From: Candidatus Levybacteria bacterium RIFCSPHIGHO2_01_FULL_36_15
Lineage (GTDB): Bacteria; Patescibacteriota; Microgenomatia; Levybacterales; GWA1-39-11
Length of the DNA stretch: 60,396 nt
Direction of reading: 5' to 3'
NCBI GenBank assembly: GCA_001782015.1
Contig: MFNJ01000047.1
Span: forward strand, 13,912-74,307
The position numbers and the translations under genes were made by a program. Positions 41,122 to 49,425 of this stretch are shown here, piece after piece. How positions within the stretch are numbered: position 1 is the first letter of the stretch; each line of letters begins with the position of its first letter. The notes below the pieces were generated by a model. That model had not been told where the DNA came from. It did not search any database and saw nothing but the letters and a program-made list of their open reading frames with translations.

Positions 41122-42075
41122 ATGATGACAACTCAAGAAACAAAACCGTACATTAAAGAACTTATTGACCAGGCAAATGGGGCAGGGTTTTTGGCAATCC
41201 GCGCGCAGGGAATACTGGCAGAGCAGGATATTAAACTGCCTATTCGCGAGGCGCAGGAACACGAACCCGGCCATGAACTTTTAAGCAAAAAAGATTTTGG
41301 CCTTGTTCCGATCTCGATAGGTTTAGTAAAAAGTCAGATAGATTCCAGTAAGTGGGTTCCGGCAGAAGCAGTGGTTTTTGATGGAGTGCCAATTATTTCC
41401 TCTGTTCAGCAGGAAGTCGTTCATCGCGCAGCAATTATGGGTGAATCTTTTGCTTCAAAAGTACATCCGTTTACACAGGAATCTATAGGTAATGAGAATG
41501 ATCCTACGATAAACATATATGGCTTTCCGGGAAATGTTTTAAGATGGTCGATGGGAACAGGTTATTCGGATAAGCTTGCCGATCCTGTCTTTACATTCCA
41601 TTTTAGCCGAATTAAATCCCAGTTTCATCCCTCATTTGTTGTAAGAGACGGGAAAAGGATTTATGTACCAAATGAAGAAGAACTGGAAAACCTCGGATAT
41701 ACAGAAGAAGGGAAGAGAAGACTCGTGAGCCTTGGACTTATGACCAGAATCGTCAGTTTTGCCAATGGAAGCGAACGCGTACAGATTAATCCCGCCTCAT
41801 GCCAGATGATAGTTGTTTTGGATGAAAAAGATAAAACTTTTAAGGCAAAAACAGGCGAGCCGGTTACAGGAATTTATTATTCACTTCAGGGAATAAAAGC
41901 AGTTGCGGCAAATTCCCATCTGGTTGACCTAAGCCAACTTAGGAATTTTAACGGTGACTATTCTGCTGTTTCAGAAGAAGTTGCTCGGTTATGCAAAGAC
42001 ACAATTGCCCGTGATCTTGCCAAAAGAAATAACGTAACTACCGCAGCCCGCGCCGCGTCCCAGATTTTTGAGTAA
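41122..42075 (+). CDS. Hypothetical protein, 317 aa
   Basis: Not recognised. Soluble alpha/beta protein, no signal peptide. Noticeable segments are PINIYGF-like NDPTINIYGFPGNVLRWSMG and SRIKSQFHPSFVVRDGKRIY. Codon use is more even than in neighbouring surface genes. The start is either of two adjacent ATGs (41122, 41125). No neighbour suggests a role. Confidence 0.65.
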   Translation: MMTTQETKPYIKELIDQANGAGFLAIRAQGILAEQDIKLPIREAQEHEPGHELLSKKDFGLVPISIGLVKSQIDSSKWVPAEAVVFDGVPIISSVQQEVVHRAAIMGESFASKVHPFTQESIGNENDPTINIYGFPGNVLRWSMGTGYSDKLADPVFTFHFSRIKSQFHPSFVVRDGKRIYVPNEEELENLGYTEEGKRRLVSLGLMTRIVSFANGSERVQINPASCQMIVVLDEKDKTFKAKTGEPVTGIYYSLQGIKAVAANSHLVDLSQLRNFNGDYSAVSEEVARLCKDTIARDLAKRNNVTTAARAASQIFE

Positions 42076-42179
42076 AGCATCTTTACAAACAGCGTCTTTA
42101 ATCTAATAGTTTTGATAAGAATGATAATTCTGGTTAAACTGCCGGTAGGATTAATATTACGGACATCATTTCTGTATTT

Positions 42180-43835
42180 TTATTGACAACTAAAAGGTGG
42201 TATGCCAACTCTGGCGGTACAGGAATAACTTGAACAGCATGAAGCACCAACAAGAGGTACGCATGCTGGCACTATAATATTTCCGCTTTGGTCTGTATAT
42301 GATGGCGGAACGCAATTATTGACTGTAAATACATTACTGTCTACAATCGGTTGGAATCCATTGTAGATTTTTGCTACTACCTGACCAATATTGGTAGGAG
42401 GTTGTGTGAAGTAGTAAGTGTATGTTGTTTGATTTGAACTGGTTGAGAAATATCCTGAATTCAATAGGGTTCCATCAGGCCTCATGAATTGAACAGTATA
42501 ATTATTTAAAGAAAGTAATCCGCCAGTTCTTAAAGAGAAATTTGTTATAACCGGATCTCCGGAAACAGGATCCACGATTGCTGCAGGGCCTGGCGGAAGT
42601 GTAGGAGTTGGAGTAATGGTACCAAACGGTATTTGAGTAGGAGTGGGGGTATTGGTTGGTTTGAGAGTAGGTGTAGGAGTGGGGGTTAGTGTATTTGTGG
42701 GCCTTGGAGTAACAGTCGATATAGGTGTGTTTGTGGGTGTGGGTGTGTAAGTAGGCGGAATGGGTGTAGGAGTTGCTGTAGGAATAGGTAAAATTAAAGC
42801 AAAATTGCAAAGCGCAGTATTGTTCGGAGACACAGTAAACATTCCTAAATTATTTAGAGCGGTTACTCCAGCCTGCTCTGTTCTGAATGCAAAATTGCTG
42901 CCTATAAGAACCTCGCTTCCTCCCTGAGGACTAACGTAAGCGCTGTAAGTGTGGCTAGTGATATCTACCACCATTCTAAAACTATAAGAAACATTTGCGC
43001 TGTAGGGTATTTTGTTCACGGCTGAATATGCTCCTCCGTTTCTTGCATCAATAAATCCATTTGTATTGAACCTGACACTAGCAGCAAGATTTGTGTAGCT
43101 GGTGGCTGCTGAGTTAGATAGCCCGATAACACCGTTTTGTATTCCGTCTGGTTTAGCATCAAATTTAACAGTAAAAGAATCTGTTTGGGATAAAAACGTT
43201 TTATTTTGCCATGTATCCGAGCTTGTGAGACAAGCAATATTTGGATTAACTATAATAGCAGTTGTTTGATAACTGTATGGGATTTCTAAGGAATCAAAAC
43301 TTACCAGTTGCATGTCTTGAGGAAGAACTGATAAGGTGGTTGACCCGCTAATATTTGAAGAAGCGGTAGTGAAAATAAGTTGAGCAAGTTCAAATATACC
43401 GGTGGGAGAAGCAGTATTGGGAGTCTGAGCAAGTACCAGAATGATATTGCCGGTAGTGTTGGCTTCAGCCTTTGAAGTTTTTAAGACTGTTGTTTTTAAC
43501 GGAGAATTAGAAGTGTCAACTTCATTAATAAGTTGAATATAATTCGGATCAAAACGGATACTTACTCTTGTGAAGGCAACTTTATTTGATTTAGCATCCA
43601 GCATAAGCTTAAATGATGTGTCCGGCGGTAATATTGCTGAAGATGGAATAAATAAAAATTGCGCGCTCTCAATCGCTGCTGAAGACCGATTATTGGTTGT
43701 CTGCTTGACTAATAATACAGTCGTAATCAATCCAACCAGTAATACAAGTATTATTGAATAACTTAATAATGTACTTGCTTTGAAAGAACCTATTCTTGTG
43801 AACATATTATTTTTTGTTTTTGCATTAATACTCAT
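42180..43835 (-). CDS. Membrane-anchored protein with cohesin-like domain
   Basis: 551 residues: N-terminal anchor (about 22-45, ending LLVKQTTNN), a cohesin-like beta domain (about 55-195; PDTSFKLMLDAKSNKVAFTR, SIRFDPNYIQLI, GIFELAQLIFTT), a ~150-residue domain (about 200-350) also present in the 57684-60396 protein, a long Pro/Thr linker (350-410), and a Cys-rich C-terminus (CVPLVGASCCSSYSC). Cohesins bind dockerins; the next gene upstream in the same orientation encodes a dockerin pair, so this could be its surface receptor. The cohesin call is by pattern only. Confidence 0.7.
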   Translation of the reverse strand: MSINAKTKNNMFTRIGSFKASTLLSYSIILVLLVGLITTVLLVKQTTNNRSSAAIESAQFLFIPSSAILPPDTSFKLMLDAKSNKVAFTRVSIRFDPNYIQLINEVDTSNSPLKTTVLKTSKAEANTTGNIILVLAQTPNTASPTGIFELAQLIFTTASSNISGSTTLSVLPQDMQLVSFDSLEIPYSYQTTAIIVNPNIACLTSSDTWQNKTFLSQTDSFTVKFDAKPDGIQNGVIGLSNSAATSYTNLAASVRFNTNGFIDARNGGAYSAVNKIPYSANVSYSFRMVVDITSHTYSAYVSPQGGSEVLIGSNFAFRTEQAGVTALNNLGMFTVSPNNTALCNFALILPIPTATPTPIPPTYTPTPTNTPISTVTPRPTNTLTPTPTPTLKPTNTPTPTQIPFGTITPTPTLPPGPAAIVDPVSGDPVITNFSLRTGGLLSLNNYTVQFMRPDGTLLNSGYFSTSSNQTTYTYYFTQPPTNIGQVVAKIYNGFQPIVDSNVFTVNNCVPPSYTDQSGNIIVPACVPLVGASCCSSYSCTARVGIPPFSCQ

Positions 43836-43901
43836 AGATTACTATACCAAAAATATCTCCCTGTTATCTTTGTTTGTCAAGCTCTACCCATAGGTTTAAT
43901 T

Positions 43902-46900
43902 TTAATTCTTCACATTTGGATCAGTATTATTTAAATATTCTTCAAGGTCAGTATAGCCATCATTATCATAATCACTACTTGAGTTACTGGCTGAACCGCG
44001 GCTAGTATTGCCGAAATTTGCCACTTCCCAGTTATCTGCCATACCATCATAATCGCTGTCAGTATAAGGCGTCCCAGAAGCAATGGTCGGCCAGCCGCCC
44101 GGAGCACTTTTGGTACAGCCAGTCACGCAATCAATAATCTGTCCGGTTTTAGTTCTGACCTCACTCACAACCCGTTGATCCACCACATCCCTTTGCGGCA
44201 GAGTAGCGCCAGCTTGGTTTAAAACTATCTCATAAGATGTGTCCGCATCGTAGGTTGTTACTCCTGTTGGGGCAAAAGGAGCAGATGCCTCCAGTTGTGA
44301 CCTTGAATACCTACTGTCATTTCCCACCAAAGCCCATTCATCCAGAGTATTATTAGGACGCTGTGGACCAATATTGCCTTTGATATAGAGTTTTGATAGT
44401 ATCATATCTGATGCCAGATAAATCTCAGCTGGGTTTATATCCTTAATAATGTATTTATTGTTGATAATATCGTAATACCGCAGTACACTTGCAGAATAAT
44501 AAGTATTTCCCGCAACCACTCTTGTACCACTATCAAAATAATCATACATTACATTGTTTATGACCTGTACCTTAGGTTGATTGCTGCCTTTATCGCTTAA
44601 CTGAGGGCTCCGTCTCTTGCAGTGGGCATATAAGTTATGATGAACTGAGACATTGGTATTTCCTCTTATAAGAGAACAAAACCCATGTTCGCCGTCAACA
44701 TGACCGGCATTGTTAAGCGGCTCACTGATGATACTCCATTGGATAGAAACATCTTTTGAATCAGCAGCTGAGAAAGTCTCGTCAATGCTCCAGGAGGCTG
44801 AAACATGATCAAAGATAACATTTGATGCTCCTCCCAGATAAACAGTATCCTTATCAGCGGCCATATCCCCTAAACGGATTCTAATGTGTCGGATTATCAC
44901 ATCGTTTGTTTTTACAATCAGGGCGCCTCCCTTAAGAGTGATCCCGCCTCCAGGAGCTGATTGTCCTGCAATAGTAATATAAGGATTGCCAATGGAAAGA
45001 TCAGAACTTAGATTGATAATTCCTGCTACTTTGAAAACAACTGTTCTGGGTCCTGAAGCTGTAATTGCTGCCCGCAAGCTGCCTGTGCCTGTGTCGTTTA
45101 AATTGGTGACTTCAATTACTCTACCGCCCCTTCCACCAAGAGTATTAGCGCCAAATCCTTCCGCTCCTGGGAAAGATTTCAGTCCACTAGATGTTGGGGG
45201 AAGCGTTGGTATGGATGTTGGTTGTGGAGTAACAGTAGGTGTTGAGGTGGGAGTGGAAGTAGCGGTTGGTGTAGTAGGAGTGGGGGTTAAGATTGTTGGA
45301 ATGGGCGTGGTAGGTGTTGTTCCATAATTACTTAACCAGATAGCATAATCTATACCGTTTGTTTTTCCACTGCAGTTGAAATCGCCACCGCCTGGGCCAT
45401 TATTGGTCTGAGTGTTATAGTTGGAAAGCCAAATGTTGTAATCGGTCAGGTTAATATATCCATCACTATTTGCGTCACCCATATTTGACATGCAGGAAGT
45501 AGGCGTAGTGGTTGGGGTTAAGGTGATAGTAGGCGTTATGGGAGTTGATGTAGGAGTAGCATAAACAGCCTGAGATTGTTTCAAATGATCAAGATCAGGC
45601 CCCTCATAGCCAATAGTTGTTAATTGCACATTATTAACTCCTGCATTAAGCTGTGCTGTGTAAGATAAGGTACTCCAATTTGTCCAAGTCCCAGTGGAAG
45701 GAAATTTTAAGCCAGAGTTTATTATGTTGTTATTGACGCTTAATTTTAAAGGACGATCAGCCGCTCCCAAGACATACCTGAATGTTAAGATATAATTCCC
45801 TGCAGAAGGCGCTGTCACATTGGTCCAAGTAACAGAACCGTCACTTTTAGCTGTATAATTGACTTCGCCATTACCAGTGTAACCTGGGTGTGACGTAGAA
45901 AATACTGCTCCGGACAGAACAGCATTTTCTGCCTCATAAAGTCCAGTATTTTGAGAAGGAGTAGGTGTAGGGGTAAAGGTTGGTATTCTTGTCGGCGTGA
46001 TGGTAGGTGTGGAAGTTGGTGTACCGCTTGGTTTAACCGTGGGAGTAGGAGTAGAAACTGATCCTTTTGTGAATGTACGTGTCCACTGTGGAGTTGTGAC
46101 TCCTTGTTTATAGAAGCTGACTGTCATGTTTTCTCCGTTGATATCGATTGCGCTGAACCCATACGCAACAAGGCAATAGTCTGGGTTTCTTGAAGCTGTA
46201 CAGCCTGCAGATTGTAAAACTCCTGCTGATCCTGTTATGAACTGTTCAAATGGGTGGGTAATTTCTGATCTTCGTGAGCTGTCCATGTGCACCCAGGCTT
46301 CAAGATGTTCATGACCATGGAAAGAAGCGGTAAAAACAGGGTGTTTGTTAAGCATGTTTAAAAGCGCGGCCGGAGCAACAGAGCTGGTGTGGTTGGCCAC
46401 ATAATACATTGGTCCGTGGAAAAAGACAAAAGCATGTATAATTTCAGGATGGTTTTGCTCGGCGTCAGTGAGTCTTTGGTCAATGAAAGCTATCTGGGCA
46501 GAGGTGATGAGTTTTGAATCTCCAGGAACATCAACGCCGATAAAGCGAGCATTGTCATAATCGAAGGAGTATGTTAAGTTAGTGCTTAAGGTAGTGTAAT
46601 TGCGAGCCCCTACAGTGGCAGCAGTATTGAGAAAATTGAAATAATTTGCCCAGTTACCGGCGCTGCCCGCAAGATGATCATCATGATTTCCCCTGATAAT
46701 AAAAGTTTTATATATCGTGCCATTATTTGTTCCTCCATTTAAAGCTGCTGTCCAATCTTCAATAGTCGGAGTAGCGCAGCCTAAAGTTCCTGCTTTGCAA
46801 AATCCATCAGACTGTAAATCCCCGGTATAAATAGTAAAGACAGGCTGAACAGATAATGCTTTTACTTGAGCAGAAAGACTTTTAAGAATTGACGTGCCTC

Positions 46901-47042
46901 CTTTGGTATCGCCCCAAGAAACAAATCTGAAAGCAGCATGAGCATTAGCCGGCATGAAACTGAGAAAGATTACAGCAGTCAAAAGAGACAATAGAATCTT
47001 GAATTGTGACGCGATTATTTTATTCTTCATCTTCCTCCTCAT
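43902..47042 (-). CDS. Secreted phosphoesterase / CBM / dockerin / pectate-lyase protein
   Basis: 1046 residues: signal peptide (to about residue 36, ANAHA), calcineurin-like metallophosphoesterase (SWGDTK, YTGDLQSDG, RGNHDDH, FHGHEH; about 38-325), Pro/Thr linker, CBM6/35-like domain (YEAENAVLSGAVF; 370-490), a dockerin-like pair (GDANSDGYINLTDYNIWLSN and GDFNCSGKTNGIDYAIWLSN; 515-575), linker, a pectate-lyase-like beta-helix (PGAEGFGANTLGGRGG; 625-940) and a C-terminal Ca-binding repeat (DSDYDGMADNWE, DYDNDGYTDLEEYL). Likely degrades or binds polysaccharide. The ATG at 47042 or 47030 starts it, overlapping the upstream gene. Confidence 0.88.
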   Translation of the reverse strand: MRRKMKNKIIASQFKILLSLLTAVIFLSFMPANAHAAFRFVSWGDTKGGTSILKSLSAQVKALSVQPVFTIYTGDLQSDGFCKAGTLGCATPTIEDWTAALNGGTNNGTIYKTFIIRGNHDDHLAGSAGNWANYFNFLNTAATVGARNYTTLSTNLTYSFDYDNARFIGVDVPGDSKLITSAQIAFIDQRLTDAEQNHPEIIHAFVFFHGPMYYVANHTSSVAPAALLNMLNKHPVFTASFHGHEHLEAWVHMDSSRRSEITHPFEQFITGSAGVLQSAGCTASRNPDYCLVAYGFSAIDINGENMTVSFYKQGVTTPQWTRTFTKGSVSTPTPTVKPSGTPTSTPTITPTRIPTFTPTPTPSQNTGLYEAENAVLSGAVFSTSHPGYTGNGEVNYTAKSDGSVTWTNVTAPSAGNYILTFRYVLGAADRPLKLSVNNNIINSGLKFPSTGTWTNWSTLSYTAQLNAGVNNVQLTTIGYEGPDLDHLKQSQAVYATPTSTPITPTITLTPTTTPTSCMSNMGDANSDGYINLTDYNIWLSNYNTQTNNGPGGGDFNCSGKTNGIDYAIWLSNYGTTPTTPIPTILTPTPTTPTATSTPTSTPTVTPQPTSIPTLPPTSSGLKSFPGAEGFGANTLGGRGGRVIEVTNLNDTGTGSLRAAITASGPRTVVFKVAGIINLSSDLSIGNPYITIAGQSAPGGGITLKGGALIVKTNDVIIRHIRIRLGDMAADKDTVYLGGASNVIFDHVSASWSIDETFSAADSKDVSIQWSIISEPLNNAGHVDGEHGFCSLIRGNTNVSVHHNLYAHCKRRSPQLSDKGSNQPKVQVINNVMYDYFDSGTRVVAGNTYYSASVLRYYDIINNKYIIKDINPAEIYLASDMILSKLYIKGNIGPQRPNNTLDEWALVGNDSRYSRSQLEASAPFAPTGVTTYDADTSYEIVLNQAGATLPQRDVVDQRVVSEVRTKTGQIIDCVTGCTKSAPGGWPTIASGTPYTDSDYDGMADNWEVANFGNTSRGSASNSSSDYDNDGYTDLEEYLNNTDPNVKN

Positions 47043-47544
47043 TTTCTATCTGTGCGATCATCGGATAAATATCCGCGCTGATCTTTGTGTAAAATTGTTT
47101 GTCATCTCTTATGAGAGACATGCTTAATTTTAAGTTTCCTTTTTGAGCATAATACTCTTGAATAGTGGAACTATTAGTATCCGCAGGCCTGACCTGAATA
47201 ATCCATCCTGCCGGATCTAGTTGATTTGCGTACCACCGAGAAATTTCCTGAAGGGTAGCATCAGATTTCCAAGTGGCCAGATACTTGATTTGTTGGTTTA
47301 TCTGTACTGTTGAAGAATCCAATAAAATTGCGTTAGGATAAAGGGGTATTTGAGGAAAGTCCTTAACCAGTTTTACTTCATGTGACACTAGTTGTTGATT
47401 AAAATTAGTCTGGGGCTTAACAAAGAATAGTAATAGAAGGATTATTGCGACTAATGCCAAGAATACAATTGGAGTAACATTTTTTTGGGGAGCAGGTATA
47501 GGGTTCTTATTTATAGCCTGTTCTTTTGTTATATCTTCTTCCAT
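47020..47544 (-). CDS. Small membrane-anchored protein, 174 aa
   Basis: Not recognised. One membrane segment (about 26-44) then an extracytoplasmic domain with a LYPNAILLDS motif and WYANQLDPAGWIIQ, ending in acidic residues. It overlaps the start of the phosphoesterase/dockerin gene by 11-23 nt, so the two are translationally coupled and probably work together at the surface. A TATAAA lies 6 nt before the ATG. Confidence 0.75.
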   Translation of the reverse strand: MEEDITKEQAINKNPIPAPQKNVTPIVFLALVAIILLLLFFVKPQTNFNQQLVSHEVKLVKDFPQIPLYPNAILLDSSTVQINQQIKYLATWKSDATLQEISRWYANQLDPAGWIIQVRPADTNSSTIQEYYAQKGNLKLSMSLIRDDKQFYTKISADIYPMIAQIENEEEDEE

Positions 47545-47774
47545 GCTAGTTTTATAATGTCTTGTTTTTTTGAATAAAAAAACGTGCTAATTTATTTTTA
47601 TTGATAATTACTTATTTTGTCAATAGCCAAGATAAGCAATAAACGTTAATAGGATTGTCATATTGTCTAAAATAGACATGCGCCTTTTAACGCGTTTATG
47701 TTATTATTTGTTGTAATAAGAGAGTTAGACTAGGTTCGGCGAGATTGACTTAAAGGCTTTATTTTATAATGCCA

Positions 47775-48545
47775 CTATTTTAAAAATACAAGGAAAAATA
47801 TGATTGCCGCAATAATTCTATATATACCAAAAGGTATAAATGTATATCTTTTTATATAGTAAAGCATCCATTTAATGACTGCCAGGGCTACAATAAATGA
47901 AACTACAAAACCAAAGATAAGTATTTCAATTTGTGAAAAAGAAAAAGAGTGAGCACTTTTTGCAAGGTCCAGGCCGGTTGCGGCCAGCATGGTTGGAATA
48001 GCAAGGATAAAAGAAAATTCAACAGCAGATGATCTGGTGAGGCCGGTAAAAAGACCTCCAATTATAGTGGCAGCCGCGCGGGAGACTCCGGGAATTATGG
48101 AAAATGACTGAAAAAGTCCAATGAAAAAAGCATTCTTATAAGATAAGGTACTTAAGTCTTTTTCCTGGGTTTTTTTCTTAAAGTGAAGTTCAAAAAAGAT
48201 TAACAATATGCCTCCCACTAGTAATGACATTACTGTAACAAGCGAATTTCCTATCAGATAATTTTTGATTACTTTATAAAGAACAAGGCCAATTATTCCC
48301 GTAGGAATGAATGCTATGATTGTTTTTTTAAGCAACTCTTTATTTTTTAATATCATTTCAAGATATAGTGCGACAACGGCCAGAATTGCCCCTGATTGAA
48401 TAATAATTTCAAAACTCTTTACAAAATCAGTTTCCGCAATCTTCAGAATCGCGGAGGCAAGCGTCATGTGTCCGGTTGAGGATATGGGAAGAAATTCAGT
48501 TAGTCCTTCAATGACTGATAAGATAAAGGCTTGAGATAAATTCAT
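47775..48545 (-). CDS. uppP: Undecaprenyl-diphosphatase UppP (BacA)
   Basis: 256 residues, eight or so membrane helices. Signature motifs EGLTEFLPISSTGHM near the N-terminus and PGVSRAAATI in the middle are intact. It removes a phosphate from undecaprenyl diphosphate to recycle the lipid carrier for peptidoglycan and surface glycans, and gives some bacitracin resistance. Separate from its neighbours; no clear operon. Confidence 0.95.
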   Translation of the reverse strand: MNLSQAFILSVIEGLTEFLPISSTGHMTLASAILKIAETDFVKSFEIIIQSGAILAVVALYLEMILKNKELLKKTIIAFIPTGIIGLVLYKVIKNYLIGNSLVTVMSLLVGGILLIFFELHFKKKTQEKDLSTLSYKNAFFIGLFQSFSIIPGVSRAAATIIGGLFTGLTRSSAVEFSFILAIPTMLAATGLDLAKSAHSFSFSQIEILIFGFVVSFIVALAVIKWMLYYIKRYTFIPFGIYRIIAAIIFFLVFLK

Positions 48546-48608
48546 GTTTTATTATTTTAACATATTTCAAGATCAAAAATAAAAATTCAAAAAGCAAAAA
48601 CTAGAAGT

Positions 48609-48699
48609 TATTTCAAAACCTCCGTTTCTTGTCATTCTGAACTTGTTTCAGAATCTCAGAAGATGCTGAAATGAATTCAGCATGACAGGTATTGAAATA
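48609..48699. repeat. Nested palindromic repeat (REP-like), second intergenic copy
   Basis: Outer 13-bp inverted repeat with one mismatch (48609-48621 with 48687-48699) around the same core as 417-514 (TGTCATTCTGAACTTG ... ATTCAGCATGACA). The outer arms differ in sequence from those of the first copy. Confidence 0.8.
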
Positions 48700-49155
48700 G
48701 GCACTAGTTAAAAATTCCAAGATTTGAGTTTTGAGCTTTACTCACTATAAGATCTTGACTTTCATTTTTCACGGTAATATTATATATCTGCTCTTGAGTG
48801 TGTAAGGAAAGCAGCATGTTTTCCTCTACACTTTTCTCGACCTTTGGGGTAGTGCCCCGATTATCGGGGACAACGAGACAGGTTTTGATACTCCGTGGAG
48901 TATTAAGCAGTCTTCCCAATTTGAATTCGGGGAATCACTGTTTTCTGTACCACTTAAGGGCAGAATTTATTAAATCTATAACTAAAACAGGCAGATGAGC
49001 AAGCTTTAATTACAAAGCTCAGGGGGTATTTTTATTTAAATTCCACTTAAAATATACTTTTCGACCCCCATAAACTTAAATCCAGTTTTTATTCCGGTAC
49101 TTTCTTGCAAAATTTGTTATAATTTTGTCTAGAAGTTCAAATTCCTAAATATTAA
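48700..49155. other. Gene-free stretch with hairpins
   Basis: No supported gene. Contains CCCCGA-TTA-TCGGGG and ATACTCC-GT-GGAGTAT hairpins and AT-rich repeat-like DNA. Possibly the graveyard of a lost gene. Confidence 0.4.
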
Positions 49156-49250
49156 GCCGTCTTAGCTCAGTGGCCCCGAAAAAGCTTACTTCAGCTTCCG
49201 TTGAAGAGCGCTTAACGGGGTAAATGGAGTAGCAGTTTTGCTTGGGCACG
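49156..49250 (+). pseudogene. tRNA-like 5' half interrupted by a hairpin
   Basis: GCCGTCTTAGCTCAGTGG is a good tRNA acceptor plus D-arm start; it is followed by a nested hairpin (CCCCG/CGGGG, AAGC/GCTT, CTTCA/TGAAG; 49174-49219) and then sequence weakly like the rest of a tRNA. No T arm is found. It begins exactly 100 nt upstream of the intact tRNA-Thr. Confidence 0.5.
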
Positions 49251-49255
49251 TTAAT

Positions 49256-49327
49256 GCCGCCCTAGCTCAATGGTAGAGCAGCTGTTTTGTAAACAGCAGG
49301 TTCACGGTTCGAATCCGTGGGGCGGCT
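49256..49327 (+). tRNA. tRNA-Thr (TGT)
   Basis: 72-nt cloverleaf: acceptor GCCGCCC/GGGCGGC, D arm GCTC/GAGC, anticodon stem GCTGT/ACAGC with loop TTTGTAA (TGT), T loop TTCGAAT. No encoded CCA. Confidence 0.96.
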
Positions 49328-49361
49328 CTCATAGCCCATTTTACGTGCTAAACAGCAGGTC

Positions 49362-49378
49362 GTCCCGCTTAGCGGGAC
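49362..49378 (+). terminator. Hairpin after tRNA-Thr
   Basis: GTCCCGC-TTA-GCGGGAC, a perfect 7-bp stem 35 nt after the tRNA. No U-run follows, so termination is uncertain. Confidence 0.35.
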
Positions 49379-49425
49379 AGACGGCTCAAAAGTTGGCAGG
49401 TGCCTGGTCTTCGATCAAATCGGAA

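Noticed and set aside
44986..45327. Plus-strand frame of 113 codons
   Set aside because: It is the complement of the Pro/Thr linker of the phosphoesterase-dockerin gene, giving artificial Val/Gly repeats.
49174..49219. Group I intron in a tRNA
   Set aside because: The insert is only about 46 nt, lies in the D loop, and the downstream half does not complete a tRNA.
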